A stretch of DNA of 64,000 nt, taken from NCBI GenBank assembly GCA_963667505.2, contig OY763490.2, positions 1,736,001 to 1,800,000 on the forward strand, written 5' to 3'. The DNA comes from Aldehydirespirator sp963667505 (lineage in GTDB: Bacteria; Actinomycetota; Acidimicrobiia; Acidimicrobiales; Aldehydirespiratoraceae). The notes below the pieces were generated by a model. The model made no database searches, was not told the DNA's origin, and worked only from the letters and a program-made list of their open reading frames with translations. Below, piece by piece: positions 9,789-19,097 of this stretch; the stretch's first letter is position 1; every line of letters starts with the position of its first letter. Made by a program: the position numbers and the translations under genes.

Positions 9789-9794
9789 ACCTCC
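9789..9794 (-). promoter_or_regulatory. Shine-Dalgarno site of the adenosine deaminase-like gene
   Basis: GGAGGT on the minus strand, five bases before the ATG at 9783 and eleven before the second ATG. It supports this start. The 215-bp spacer 9784-9998 is shared with the divergent deaminase gene and must hold both promoters; no convincing -10/-35 pair could be picked by eye. Confidence 0.6.
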
Positions 9795-9998
9795 GCCGTT
9801 GTCGTGTGGTGCGGCCCGCTCCATCGGGCCGAGGCAGACCCTAGCATTCGCCTGTCACCGCCGCGAAAGCTCGGGGAGCCTCGCCGGGGGCGAATGCCGA
9901 CTGGGCCGAAGGCACCGGCCTCAGGCATCATCGGAGGCGGAACGCGGGCATTGCCAGCCAGGAACCGACGATCCTCGACCGCGCTGGAGGGCACCCAG

Positions 9999-11411
9999 AT
10001 GATGCGACTTGATCAGCAGCCCGATCGGAGACCTGATCGGGACGGCCGGGCCGATTTGTGCGTCCGCGACGCAGAGCTGGTGGTGACCATGGACGCCGAC
10101 CGGCGGGAGGTCGCCGGCGGCTGGGTGGCCGTCTCCGGCGGATTCGTGACCGAGGTGGGCGAGCCGGGACACGAGCCGACGGCGGACCGGGTGATCGACG
10201 CCTCCGGCTGCCTGGTGACGCCGGGTCTGGTCAACACCCATCATCACATCTACCAGAACCTCACTCGGGCCTTCGCCCCGGCCATCGGAGGCAACCTGTT
10301 CTTCTGGCTGCGCACCCTCTACCCGGTGTGGAGCCGTCTGGACGAGGAGGCCGCCTACGTGTCGGCCTGGATCGGGCTGGCCGAACTGGCCCTGGGCGGA
10401 TGCACCACCACCACGGACCACCTGTACGTGCATCCCCGCGGCGGCGGCGACCTCATCTCCGCGGAAATCGCGGCGGCCCGCGAGCTGGGGTTCCGGTTCC
10501 ATCCCACCCGCGGGTCGATGAGCCTGTCGGAGAAGGACGGCGGCCTGCCGCCCGACTCGGTGGTGCAGGACGACGACGAGATCCTGGCCGACTCCGAGCG
10601 CTTGGTGGCCCGCCACCACGATCCGGGGCCTGGAGCGATGGTGCGGATCGCGCTGGCGCCGTGCTCGCCGTTCTCGGTGACGCCGGCGCTGCTGGCCCGC
10701 ACGGCCGAGCTGGCCGAGCGCCTCGACGTGCGGCTGCACACCCATCTGGCCGAGGACGCCGACGAGGACGCCTTCTGTGAGACGACCTTCGGGTGCCGCC
10801 CCATCGAGCACTTCGAGAGCGTGGGCTGGGGCTCGGATCGCTCCTGGGTTGCGCACTGCGTGTTCCCGAGCGCGGCCGAGATCAGGCGCCTGGCCCGCTG
10901 GGGCACGGGCGTGGCCCACTGCCCCAGCTCGAACCAGCTGATCGGCGCCGGGTTGGCCCCGATCCGGGAGATGCGCGACGCGGGCGTGGCGGTGGGCCTG
11001 GGCTGCGACGGCTCGGCCTCTACCGACTGTGCCTCGCTGTGGCTCGAGGCCCGGGGGGCGCTGCTGCTGGCCCGGCTGCGGGGCGGCCCCGAGGCGATGG
11101 GCGCCCGGGAGGCGCTGGAGATGGGCACCCTGGGGGGAGCGGCCTGCCTGGGCCGCGACGACATCGGCGCGCTCGAGCCCGGCCGGGCCGGCGACCTGGT
11201 GGTGTGGCCGCTGGAGGGCGTGCAGTTCGCCGGGGCGCTTTCGGACCCGGTGGAGGCGCTGCTGCGGTGCGGGCCGGTGGCGGCCCGCCACACGGTGGTG
11301 GCCGGCCGGTCGCTCGTGTCGAACGGCGAGTTGACCGCCGCGGGCGTGGACGAGATGCTGGCCCGCCATGGCGGCATCGCCGCCGAGTGGCTCTCCGCCG
11401 CGGTCGGCTAG
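9999..11411 (+). CDS. 8-oxoguanine deaminase-like amidohydrolase (AtzB/TrzN superfamily)
   Basis: Metal-dependent deaminase of 470 residues. The chosen ATG at 9999 follows GGAGGG at 9986-9991; the frame is open for 65 more codons but these look non-coding. Metal-binding HxH lies in VNTHHHIYQN, followed by THLAED, a His in SWVAHC and the catalytic Asp in GLGCDGSASTD. The segments TTTTDHLYVHPRG and RGSMSLSEKDGGLPPDS match what I recall of proteins annotated as 8-oxoguanine deaminase. The predicted reaction is hydrolytic removal of an amino group from an oxidised purine. It is divergent from the adenosine deaminase/BMP importer operon, so the two may be co-regulated from the shared spacer. Confidence 0.82.
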   Translation: MMRLDQQPDRRPDRDGRADLCVRDAELVVTMDADRREVAGGWVAVSGGFVTEVGEPGHEPTADRVIDASGCLVTPGLVNTHHHIYQNLTRAFAPAIGGNLFFWLRTLYPVWSRLDEEAAYVSAWIGLAELALGGCTTTTDHLYVHPRGGGDLISAEIAAARELGFRFHPTRGSMSLSEKDGGLPPDSVVQDDDEILADSERLVARHHDPGPGAMVRIALAPCSPFSVTPALLARTAELAERLDVRLHTHLAEDADEDAFCETTFGCRPIEHFESVGWGSDRSWVAHCVFPSAAEIRRLARWGTGVAHCPSSNQLIGAGLAPIREMRDAGVAVGLGCDGSASTDCASLWLEARGALLLARLRGGPEAMGAREALEMGTLGGAACLGRDDIGALEPGRAGDLVVWPLEGVQFAGALSDPVEALLRCGPVAARHTVVAGRSLVSNGELTAAGVDEMLARHGGIAAEWLSAAVG

Positions 11412-11432
11412 CGGCCGGCGTCGACCGTGGCT

Positions 11433-11972
11433 TCAGCGGGGCCAGGCTGCGACGAGGCGCTCCCAGCAGTCCTGGAGCGTCTGGGGCAGGACGCGCACGT
11501 CGGCCACCGCGGTCATGAAGTTGGTGTCTGATCGCCAGCGCGGCAGCACATGGATGTGGACATGGTCGAAGACGCTGGGTCCGGCGCCCTCTCCCAGGTT
11601 GGCACCTACGTTCACCCCGTCGGGGCTGAACGCGGCCTTCACCGCGACCACCGCGTCATGCACCGCGTCCCATAGCTCGCGGCGCTCGGGGCCGTCGAGG
11701 TCTTCGAGCTCGGCCACCGCACGGAACGGCACGACGAGGACATGACCAGTGGAGTACGGGTAGCGGTTCAGCAGCGCGAAAACCCGCTCGCCTCGCCACA
11801 CGATGTGGGTGTCGTCGTCGGGCAGGCCCGAGCCGAGGATCGCCTCGAACAGCGTCTGCCCCGCCGCGGGCGCCAGGCCAGCGGTGCCCACCGCGGGGTC
11901 GTCTCCAGCCGCGGCGGCGCGGTCATCCATCATGGCGGGAATCCGCCAGCCAGCCCACAGCCGCTGCACCAT
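11433..11972 (-). CDS. HIT-family nucleotide hydrolase/phosphorylase
   Basis: HIT-domain protein of up to 179 residues with the histidine triad HVHIHVLPRW near the C terminus and an upstream FALLNRYPYSTGHVLVVP segment typical of the Ap4A phosphorylase-like branch. Members cleave dinucleoside polyphosphates or nucleotidyl bonds. The start is uncertain: ATG 11972 gives 14 poorly conserved extra residues, while the ATGATG at 11933/11930 is as likely. It follows thrS by about 40-80 bp on the same strand; thrS followed by a HIT gene is a recurrent actinobacterial arrangement. Confidence 0.85.
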   Translation of the reverse strand: MVQRLWAGWRIPAMMDDRAAAAGDDPAVGTAGLAPAAGQTLFEAILGSGLPDDDTHIVWRGERVFALLNRYPYSTGHVLVVPFRAVAELEDLDGPERRELWDAVHDAVVAVKAAFSPDGVNVGANLGEGAGPSVFDHVHIHVLPRWRSDTNFMTAVADVRVLPQTLQDCWERLVAAWPR

Positions 11973-12011
11973 CGAGCCGCGACCCTACTCGGGCTGCCGC
12001 CATCGGCTGCT

Positions 12012-14009
12012 TCAGCGGCCGGTCAGGACGTCGGTTGAGAGGCGGGCGGCGAAGTCCTCCAGGGGGACGTCTCGTTGGGGGGTCTTGGCGCCTCGGGCGT
12101 TGACTCCGACGGTGCCGGCCGCCGCGTCGGCGTCGCCCACCACCAGCACGTATGGCAGCTTGGCGACCTTGGCGGCGCGTACCCGCTTGCCCAGCGGCTC
12201 CTCGGCGGGGGCGACCTCCACCCGGAAGCCCGTATCTTGCAGCCGGGCCGCCACTTGGGCCGCGTACGGGGCGTGGGCTGCGGCCACCGGCAGGACGCGC
12301 ACCTGCTCGGGTGCGAGCCATGTCGGGAACGCGCCCGCGTAGTGCTCCAACAGCACCCCGAAGAAGCGCTCGACCGAGCCGAACAAGGCACGGTGGATCA
12401 TCACCGGCCGGGGCCGGGACCCGTCGGAGGCGACATACTCCAGACCGAAGCGCTCCGGCAGGTTGAAGTCGATCTGGATCGTCGACAGCTGCCACGCCCG
12501 GCCGATGGCGTCGCGCACGTCCACGTCGATCTTGGGGCCGTAGAACGCGCCGCCGCCCTCGTCGGTCTCATAGTCGAGGCCCGCGGCCTCCAGCGCGGCC
12601 CGCAGACCGTCGGTGGCCTCGTCCCACAGCGCCTGCTCCCCCACCGACTTCTCCGCCGGGCGCGTCGACAGCTTCGCCTGGAACTCCTCGAACCCGAAGG
12701 CCCGCAGCACGCTCAGCACGAACTCCAGCAGCGAAGCCAGCTCGGCCGCGATGTCCTCGCGGGCACAGAAGATGTGGGAGTCGTCCTGGGTGAAGCCTCG
12801 GCTGCGCAGCAGGCCGTGAACCGCGCCCGACAGCTCGTAGCGGTACACCGCCCCGAGCTCGAACAGCCGCATCGGCAGGTCGCGGTAGCTGCGCTGCGAC
12901 GACCGGTACACCATCACATGGAACGGGCAGTTCATCGGCTTGGGGTAGTACGACGCGCCGTCGAGCTCCATCGGCGGGTACATCGACTCGGCGTAGAAGT
13001 CGAGATGCCCCGACGTCTCCCACAGCACCGACTTGGCGAGGTGCGGCGAGAACACGAACTCGTAGCCGCCGTCGGCGTGGCGCTGCCGGGAGTAGTCCTC
13101 CATCAGCTTGCGCACCATCGCCCCCTTGGGATGCCACACCGCCAGGCCCGGGCCCAGCTCCGCCGGCCACGACACCAGGTCGAGCTCGGCGGCGAGGCGG
13201 CGGTGGTCGCGCCGCTCGGCCTCGGCCAGACGGTGCAGATGCGCGGCCAGCTCCTTGCGGGTGGCCCAGGCGGTGCCGTAGATGCGCTGCAGCATCGGGT
13301 TGCGCTCGCTGCCCCGCCAGTAGGCGCCGCTCACCCGCTGCAAAGCGAAATGGCCGAGCCGCCCGGTGGACGGCACGTGCGGGCCGAGGCAGAGATCGAC
13401 GAACCCGTCGGCGGCGTCGCCGTGGCCAGCGTCGTTGCGGTAGCAGCTGACGGTGCCGTCCGAGGACGTCTCCGACGCGAGGTCGCCGTCCCCGCCGGTC
13501 GCCGAGCCCAGCGCGACCGCCTCGATGATGGCCCGCTTGTAGGGGTGCTCGGCGAAGAGCTCCAATGCGTCGTCGGCGGACATCTCGACCCGCTCGAAAG
13601 GCTGGTCGGCGGCGATGATCTCCCGCATCCGGGCCTCGATGCGCTCCAGGTCGGCGTCGGCGAATGTTGCGCCGTCGGGCAACTCGAAGTCGTAGTAGAA
13701 GCCGTGCTCGATGGGAGGCCCGATGGCGAAGGTGGCGCCCGGGTACAGGTCGAGCACCGCCTGGGCCAGCACGTGGGCGGTGGAGTGGCGGATCGTGTGC
13801 AGGCCCCGCGCCGACGACCCGGTGACGATCTCCACCGACGCCCCGTCGGGCAGCGGAGCGGCCAGGTCCCTCTCGGCGCCGTCCACCACCGCGACCACGG
13901 CGTCAGCGGCCAGCCGCCGCCCCACCGCGGCAACCAGATCGGCCCCGCTGGACCCTACGGACAGCTCGCGCCTAGACCCGTCGGGCAGCGAAACCGTGAT
14001 CGCAGACAT
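12012..14009 (-). CDS. thrS: Threonyl-tRNA synthetase
   Basis: Class II synthetase of 665 residues that charges tRNA-Thr. In order: an N-terminal TGS domain (about residues 1-62), the editing domain with HSTAHVLAQAV, the catalytic core with KPMNCPFHVMVY and LSTRPAEKSVG, class II motif 3 (MIHRALFGSVERFFG), and a C-terminal anticodon-binding domain. The frame is open further upstream, but ATG 14009 gives the family N terminus (MSAITVSLPDGS). It follows mshC by 62 bp. An insertion-like acidic stretch (about residues 155-190, SATGGDGDLASETSSDG) lies between the editing-domain halves. Confidence 0.97.
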   Translation of the reverse strand: MSAITVSLPDGSRRELSVGSSGADLVAAVGRRLAADAVVAVVDGAERDLAAPLPDGASVEIVTGSSARGLHTIRHSTAHVLAQAVLDLYPGATFAIGPPIEHGFYYDFELPDGATFADADLERIEARMREIIAADQPFERVEMSADDALELFAEHPYKRAIIEAVALGSATGGDGDLASETSSDGTVSCYRNDAGHGDAADGFVDLCLGPHVPSTGRLGHFALQRVSGAYWRGSERNPMLQRIYGTAWATRKELAAHLHRLAEAERRDHRRLAAELDLVSWPAELGPGLAVWHPKGAMVRKLMEDYSRQRHADGGYEFVFSPHLAKSVLWETSGHLDFYAESMYPPMELDGASYYPKPMNCPFHVMVYRSSQRSYRDLPMRLFELGAVYRYELSGAVHGLLRSRGFTQDDSHIFCAREDIAAELASLLEFVLSVLRAFGFEEFQAKLSTRPAEKSVGEQALWDEATDGLRAALEAAGLDYETDEGGGAFYGPKIDVDVRDAIGRAWQLSTIQIDFNLPERFGLEYVASDGSRPRPVMIHRALFGSVERFFGVLLEHYAGAFPTWLAPEQVRVLPVAAAHAPYAAQVAARLQDTGFRVEVAPAEEPLGKRVRAAKVAKLPYVLVVGDADAAAGTVGVNARGAKTPQRDVPLEDFAARLSTDVLTGR

Positions 14010-14071
14010 AGCTTCTGAGGCTACCGCTGCCCCTTCTGTGCCATAGCGGCTCCGGCGACCGGAAGCGTCGT

Positions 14072-15235
14072 TCACAGCGCCACGCCGAGGAGGTCGGCGG
14101 CGGCATCCACCGGGTGGCCGGCTTCGGCGGCCGTGTCCACCGCGGCCAGGGCGCTGGGAATGTCGAGGTCGTCGTCGAGATGTCGGCGCACCTCGTCGAG
14201 TAGGTCGCGGCCTGAGGCGGCGGTGTGGGGGACGGCCGGGGCGCGGCGCCACAGGCTGAGGCGGTTCTCGGCCTCGTGCAGCAGGCCCTCGTGCCAGGGC
14301 CAAGGGGTGCGGTAGTGCTGCGACATGAGGGCCAAGCGGATCGCCATCGGCTCGTGGTGTCGGCGGAGGTCGTGGACGAATACCAGGTTGCCGAGCGACT
14401 TCGACATCTTGGAGCCCTGGTAGTGGACCAGCGCCTGGTGCAGCCAGTGGCGGGCGAACGGCCGGCCGGTGACCGCCTCGGACTGGGCCTTCTCGCACTC
14501 GTGGTGCGGGTACAGCAGATCGGCGCCGCCGCCGTGGAGGTCGATGGTCTCGCCCAACTCCCGCAGCGCCAGCGTGGAGCACTCGACGTGCCAGCCAGGC
14601 CGCCCCGGCCCCCAGCGAGACTCCCAGGAGGGCTCGCCCGCCCGGGCCCGCTGCCACAGCACGAAGTCGAGCGGGTCGCGCTTGGCCGGGTCGTCAGGGT
14701 CGTCGCGCCACTGCCGGGCCAGGGTGACCATGTGGTCGCGCCCGAACCCCGACAGCGACCCGAACCCGTCGAAGGCCTGGGTGTCGAAGTAGACGCTGCC
14801 GGCCGCGCAGTAGGCGAGGCCCCGGTCCAGAGCCTCGTGGATGAAGCCCCGGATGTCGGGGATCGCCGAAGTCGCCCGTGGCTCGGAGGCTGGCGGCAGG
14901 GTGTTGAGCGCGGCCATGTCGTCGTCGAAACGGGCCGTCTCCGCGAAGGCCAGGTCGAGGTAGTGCACGCCCCGACTAGCCGCGGCGGCCAGGATGTCGT
15001 CGTCGACGTCAGTGATGTTGCGCACGCAGCGGGTGTCGCAGCCCATGTCCCGCAGGCGCCGCTGGAGCAGGTCGTAGGTGATGTAGGTGGCGGCGTGGCC
15101 CAGGTGGGTGGCGTCGTAGGGGGTAATGCCGCACACGTACATGCGCACCGTCGGCGGCGCGTCGAAGTCCACCACCGCGGCTCGCGCGGTGTCGTAGAGC
15201 CGCAGAGTCACTGCGCCGATCCCCAGCGCGGCCAC
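14072..15235 (-). CDS. mshC: Cysteine:1D-myo-inosityl glucosamine ligase (mycothiol biosynthesis)
   Basis: Class I aminoacyl-tRNA synthetase-fold ligase of 387 residues. The sequence MYVCGITPYDATHLGHA carries the MshC form of the HIGH motif; CysRS normally has YVCGPTVY there. The zinc-site segment is WHVECSTLALR with DLHGGGADLLYPHHE, and the second signature is KMSKSLGN. MshC joins cysteine to glucosaminyl-inositol with ATP in mycothiol synthesis, a pathway restricted to Actinobacteria, so this gene is the best lineage marker in the window. It is slightly shorter than usual at the N terminus, and GTG 15235 is the only reasonable start. It heads the mshC-thrS-HIT run. Confidence 0.9.
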   Translation of the reverse strand: MAALGIGAVTLRLYDTARAAVVDFDAPPTVRMYVCGITPYDATHLGHAATYITYDLLQRRLRDMGCDTRCVRNITDVDDDILAAAASRGVHYLDLAFAETARFDDDMAALNTLPPASEPRATSAIPDIRGFIHEALDRGLAYCAAGSVYFDTQAFDGFGSLSGFGRDHMVTLARQWRDDPDDPAKRDPLDFVLWQRARAGEPSWESRWGPGRPGWHVECSTLALRELGETIDLHGGGADLLYPHHECEKAQSEAVTGRPFARHWLHQALVHYQGSKMSKSLGNLVFVHDLRRHHEPMAIRLALMSQHYRTPWPWHEGLLHEAENRLSLWRRAPAVPHTAASGRDLLDEVRRHLDDDLDIPSALAAVDTAAEAGHPVDAAADLLGVAL

Positions 15236-15367
15236 TGACCGCGATAGCCGAAGACGACGCCGGCGGAATGCACCGCCTCAACGTACCGCTCGGTGCTTGA
15301 GGGCCTGACGCATCGGTGCAGCATCCTCGGCGTCCCGCCTGCCAGGGCTGCGGTAGCGTTGCGGGCC

Positions 15368-16135
15368 GTGGGAATGCTCGACGGCAAGCGGATCGTGATC
15401 ACTGGCGTCCTCACCGACGCCTCGCTCGCCTTCGGCGTGGCCGAGCTCGCCCTCGCGGAGGGCGCCGAGATCCTGCTTACCGGCGCCGGGCGGGGCATGC
15501 GCCTGACCCAGCGGACCGCCCGCAAGCTCGGCGACGGCATCGAGGCAGTGGAGTTCGACGTGACCGAGCCCGCCCACGCCGAGGCACTTCACGACGACCT
15601 CGCCCAGCGGTGGGGGCGGGTGGACGGCGCGCTGCACGCCATCGGTTTCGCGCCCGAGGTCTGCCTGGGTGGGTCGTTCATGGACGCCGCCTGGGAGGAC
15701 GTGAGGGTGGCGATGGAGGTCTCCACCTACTCGCTCAAGATGCTGGCCGACGCGGTGACCCCGCTGATGGTCGCGGGCGGCTCGATCGTGGGGCTGGACT
15801 TCGACGCCACCCGGGCCTGGCCGGCCTACGACTGGATGGGGGTGGCCAAGGCCGGCCTCGAGTCGACCTGCCGGTACCTGGCCCGCTACCTCGGCCCGCG
15901 GGGAATCCGGGTGAACCTGGTGTCGGCCGGCCCGATCAAGACCATGGCGGCCCGCTCGATCCCCGGGTTCTCGGAGTTCGAGGACGCCTGGGCGCAGCGG
16001 GCGCCGCTCGGCTGGGACATCACCGACCCGTCAGCCGTGTCGCGGACCGTGGTGGCGCTGCTCAGCGACTGGATGCCGGCCACGACCGGCGCCGTCATAC
16101 AAGCCGACGGCGGCTACCACGCCGTCGGCGCCTGA
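15368..16135 (+). CDS. fabI: Enoyl-ACP reductase (NADH), FabI/InhA type
   Basis: Short-chain dehydrogenase-fold enoyl reductase of 255 residues, last step of the fatty acid elongation cycle. GKRIVITGVLTDASLAFGVA is the FabI/InhA cofactor-binding start. HAIGFAP, GSIVGLDFDATRAWPAYDWM and GVAKAGLES give the YxxMxxxK catalytic set, and AGPIKTMAA and PLGWDITDPS follow in the family order. The overall resemblance is closer to mycobacterial InhA than to E. coli FabI. GTG 15368 aligns with the InhA N terminus; ATG 15374 is two codons later. No clear ribosome-binding site is seen, so the message may be leaderless. It is divergent from mshC across a 132-bp spacer. Confidence 0.93.
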   Translation: MGMLDGKRIVITGVLTDASLAFGVAELALAEGAEILLTGAGRGMRLTQRTARKLGDGIEAVEFDVTEPAHAEALHDDLAQRWGRVDGALHAIGFAPEVCLGGSFMDAAWEDVRVAMEVSTYSLKMLADAVTPLMVAGGSIVGLDFDATRAWPAYDWMGVAKAGLESTCRYLARYLGPRGIRVNLVSAGPIKTMAARSIPGFSEFEDAWAQRAPLGWDITDPSAVSRTVVALLSDWMPATTGAVIQADGGYHAVGA

Positions 16136-16233
16136 TCGGTGTCACTCCCGCTCTTGTTCGCTGCGCTCACGGGCCGCTCGGGCCACGGCCTCGCCTGTCT
16201 GGGCCGGATTGGATCACCTGTTCGCTCAGCCGC

Positions 16234-17967
16234 TTAGGAGTCGCAGGCCTCGGTGTGCCGGGACGGAGGCGCCAAGTCGATCAACACCGCGTGCACTGCC
16301 TCGTTGACGCAGTCCCTGGACGGGAAGACCACATGGGACGGATGGTCGGCGCGCAGCAAATGGCCGTTGGCGAGGGTGTCCTCGACCAGTTCCTCGGACT
16401 CGCTGAACGGGGTCGCCGGATCCAGCGGGTTGCCGATCACCAGGATGGGCACGTCGCCGCCGTCGAGAGGCCCGTCGAGGGGCGGGGGCGCGATCAGGTC
16501 GTAGAACGGGCAGGCAGTGGGAGCCCTTAGACCCAGCACGGTGATCAACGAGAAGCGCTCTCCGACCGCCGCCCAAGTGGAGACCTCGTCGCCGATGCGG
16601 ACGCTCCGGTCGAGCTGCGGGTGGATCACCCAGGAGTCGAGGCAGTTGATGTGCGCGGTGAGCGTGGTGCCGCCCGTGCTGTCGCCCAGCTGGATCTTGG
16701 CCAGCTCGGCGAGGATGGAGGGGTCGTCGCGCTCCACCAGGTCGGCCATCGCCTGCCACAGCAGCGGCCAGTACTCCTGGGAGTAAAGGGCGGTGAGCAC
16801 TCCGAGGCCGCCCGCCGCAGGGTTGCCGTGCGCGGCCGGGGCCACATCCTGGAGCCTGGGCGAGTTGTCGATGAAGTAGCCGAGGGGGTCTCCGTCGTTG
16901 TGGATGGGGCAGGCCGCGCGGTCGCAGGCGGCGAGCGCCTGCTCGAGCAGCACCTCGAACGTCTGCAGCTCCTCGATGGTGCTGTCGATGCGGGCCTCGA
17001 GAGTGCTGACGTCGTCCACCGGGTTGTCGGCGCCGTCGACCACCATGGCCCGGACGCGCTGCGGGAACAGCGTGGCGTACCACACCCCCAGGGTGGAGCC
17101 GTACGAGGCGCCGTAGTAGCTGATCTGCTCGGCGCCCAGCGCGTCCCGCAGCCGGTCCATGTCGCGTGCCGCGTACTCGCTGTGCACCAGCCCGGCCGCC
17201 GGGCCCATGTCGTCGACGCAGAGCTGCACGGCCGCCTCCCCCGCGGCCAGCTCCTCCGGGGTGTCGTAGGGAAGATCCACAGTGTTGAACAGGCCGAGCT
17301 GCTCGCCGGGCGCCCCGCACTTGAACTGCGGCTCGGAGGCGCCCACGCCCCGTGGATCGAAGCCCACGATGTCGAAGCGCTCGATCACCTCCGCGCTGAA
17401 CGCCGCGCCCGGGCCGTCCAGCGCTCGCCGGGCCATTTCCATCCCGCTGGCGCCGGGCCCGCCCGGGTTGACGAACAGGTAGCCGAGACGGCTCTCGGGG
17501 CGGATGGCGCGGTGCACCGCGACGGCCATGTCCAAGCGCCCGGCGTCGAGATCGCGATAGTCGAGGGGCACGCTCAACGTGCCGCAGGAGAGCCCGTCGC
17601 AGTCCTGCCAGTCGATCTCCTCCCCGTCACGGGCACCTCGCGTGCCCGAGCCGTCGTCCTCACCGGGCGGCGCCGCAGGCCCAGCATCGCCCTCACCGGC
17701 CAGCGCCGCAGGCTCAGCAGCGCCCTCACCGGCCGAACCCGAAGGAGCGGCGCCCGCCTCCTGCACACCGGCATCCGCATCTCCGTCCGCCCCTCGCTCA
17801 GCGGAATCCTCAAGCACGGCGTCACCCTCACCGGCCGAACCCGGGTCGACCGCGAGGCTCGACGACGGGACCGCGCCGGCCTCCCGTTCGTCGCCGGCGC
17901 CAGAGTCGCCGCAGGACGCCGCGAACAGCGACAGCGAAGCGGCAACGACGAGCGCAGGCACCCGCAT
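16234..17967 (-). CDS. TAP-like alpha/beta-hydrolase lipoprotein
   Basis: Secreted serine hydrolase of the tripeptidyl-aminopeptidase-like group (related to mycobacterial Hip1/CaeA), 577 residues from ATG 17967. This start gives a clean lipoprotein signal (MRVPALVVAASLSLFAASC). A long Ala/Gly/Glu-rich linker of about 90 residues precedes the hydrolase domain. The oxyanion region is VNPGGPGASG, the nucleophile GASYGSTLG, the acid is in GNPLDPATPF and the His in RADHPSHVV. An alternative ATG at 18039 overlaps the stop of the upstream DUF21 gene (ATGA) but would bury the signal peptide. The C terminus carries Cys pairs likely to form disulfides outside the membrane. Confidence 0.85.
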   Translation of the reverse strand: MRVPALVVAASLSLFAASCGDSGAGDEREAGAVPSSSLAVDPGSAGEGDAVLEDSAERGADGDADAGVQEAGAAPSGSAGEGAAEPAALAGEGDAGPAAPPGEDDGSGTRGARDGEEIDWQDCDGLSCGTLSVPLDYRDLDAGRLDMAVAVHRAIRPESRLGYLFVNPGGPGASGMEMARRALDGPGAAFSAEVIERFDIVGFDPRGVGASEPQFKCGAPGEQLGLFNTVDLPYDTPEELAAGEAAVQLCVDDMGPAAGLVHSEYAARDMDRLRDALGAEQISYYGASYGSTLGVWYATLFPQRVRAMVVDGADNPVDDVSTLEARIDSTIEELQTFEVLLEQALAACDRAACPIHNDGDPLGYFIDNSPRLQDVAPAAHGNPAAGGLGVLTALYSQEYWPLLWQAMADLVERDDPSILAELAKIQLGDSTGGTTLTAHINCLDSWVIHPQLDRSVRIGDEVSTWAAVGERFSLITVLGLRAPTACPFYDLIAPPPLDGPLDGGDVPILVIGNPLDPATPFSESEELVEDTLANGHLLRADHPSHVVFPSRDCVNEAVHAVLIDLAPPSRHTEACDS

Positions 17968-18035
17968 CCGACGACCTCGGGTGCCCCGCACACGATGGCG
18001 CGGCTCAGGCGCGGCAACAACGACAGCGCGGACTC

Positions 18036-19097
18036 TCATTCGGCGCCGTTGTCGTCGGTCTCGTCGAAGATGTCGCCGACCAACGCCTCTAGCACGTCCT
18101 CGAGGGTGACCACCCCCAGCATTGTGCCAGCCTCGTCGCGCACTAGGGCCATGTGGACGCGCGATCGGCGCATGTACAGCAGCAGGTCGCGGCCGGGCAT
18201 GTCGGGGCTGACGACCCGCATCCGGCGGACCAACTCCAGCGGCAGCGGATCGGCAGGAGCCTCCGTCGGCATTCTCAGCAGATCCTTGGCATGCACGAAG
18301 CCGAGCACGTCGTCGGGCTCGGATCCCCACACCGGCACGCGGGTGTGGCCGCTGGAGGCCACGACATGCTCCAGCCGGGCCACCGATACGCCCCGCGGCA
18401 CCGACACGAGCCGGTCGGCGGGCACCATCATCGAACCGGCGGAGCGGACCCTGAACTCCAGTGCTCCCGACAGCAGTTCGTGCTCAGTGGGCTCGATCAC
18501 GCCCTCCTCGCGGGCGCCCGCCAGCAGCGTGCGGAACTCGTTGATGGTGAGGGCGGTGTTGATCTCGTCCACCGGCCTCAGGCCGACCAGGCGCACCATC
18601 GCATTGGACACCACATTCAGAGACCAGATGACCGGCTTGAACACGACGCCGTAGACCCGGATGGCCGGCGCCAACAGCCTCGCCGCCGACTCGGGGCCCG
18701 CGATGGCGATGTTCTTGGGGACCATCTCGCCCACCACCACGTGCAGCGTCGTCACCACGAACAGCGCCACCGCGAACGAGATGGTGTGGAGCACGCCCGC
18801 GGGGACCTCGGCCACCGTCTCGATCAACGGCTCGATCAGATGGGCGATGGCCGGCTCGGCCACGTATCCGAGCACCAGAGACGCCATCGTGATGCCCAGC
18901 TGGGCGCCGGCGAGCTGAGCCTGGAGATCGCGTACGAGCGTCAGCGCCAGCGCGCTGCGCCGGTCGCCGGTGGCCGCGGCTGTCTCCAGGCGGGCGGCCC
19001 GGGCCGCGACCAGAGCGAACTCGGCCGCCACGAAGAAGGCGTTGGCGCCCAGCAGCACCACCGCCGCCGCCAGGGCCACGGCCGGTCCCGAGCTCAC
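18036..19097 (-). CDS. DUF21/CBS-domain membrane protein (CNNM/CorC family), second copy
   Basis: 353 residues. An N-terminal DUF21 transmembrane domain of three to four helices (VALAAAVVLLGANAFFVAAE through GVLHTISFAVALFVVTTLH) is followed by a tandem CBS pair (about residues 205-345). The protein ends near the second CBS motif, so the C-terminal CorC_HlyC domain is absent, unlike its upstream paralogue. Relatives are implicated in Mg2+ or other cation efflux. Its start overlaps the stop of the upstream paralogue by four bases (ATGA). The two genes look like an old tandem duplication kept as a heteromeric pair. Confidence 0.9.
   Translation of the reverse strand: MSSGPAVALAAAVVLLGANAFFVAAEFALVAARAARLETAAATGDRRSALALTLVRDLQAQLAGAQLGITMASLVLGYVAEPAIAHLIEPLIETVAEVPAGVLHTISFAVALFVVTTLHVVVGEMVPKNIAIAGPESAARLLAPAIRVYGVVFKPVIWSLNVVSNAMVRLVGLRPVDEINTALTINEFRTLLAGAREEGVIEPTEHELLSGALEFRVRSAGSMMVPADRLVSVPRGVSVARLEHVVASSGHTRVPVWGSEPDDVLGFVHAKDLLRMPTEAPADPLPLELVRRMRVVSPDMPGRDLLLYMRRSRVHMALVRDEAGTMLGVVTLEDVLEALVGDIFDETDDNGAE

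Noticed and set aside
12075..14018. 647-codon plus-strand frame opposite thrS
   Set aside because: Antisense to thrS, with no recognisable motif.
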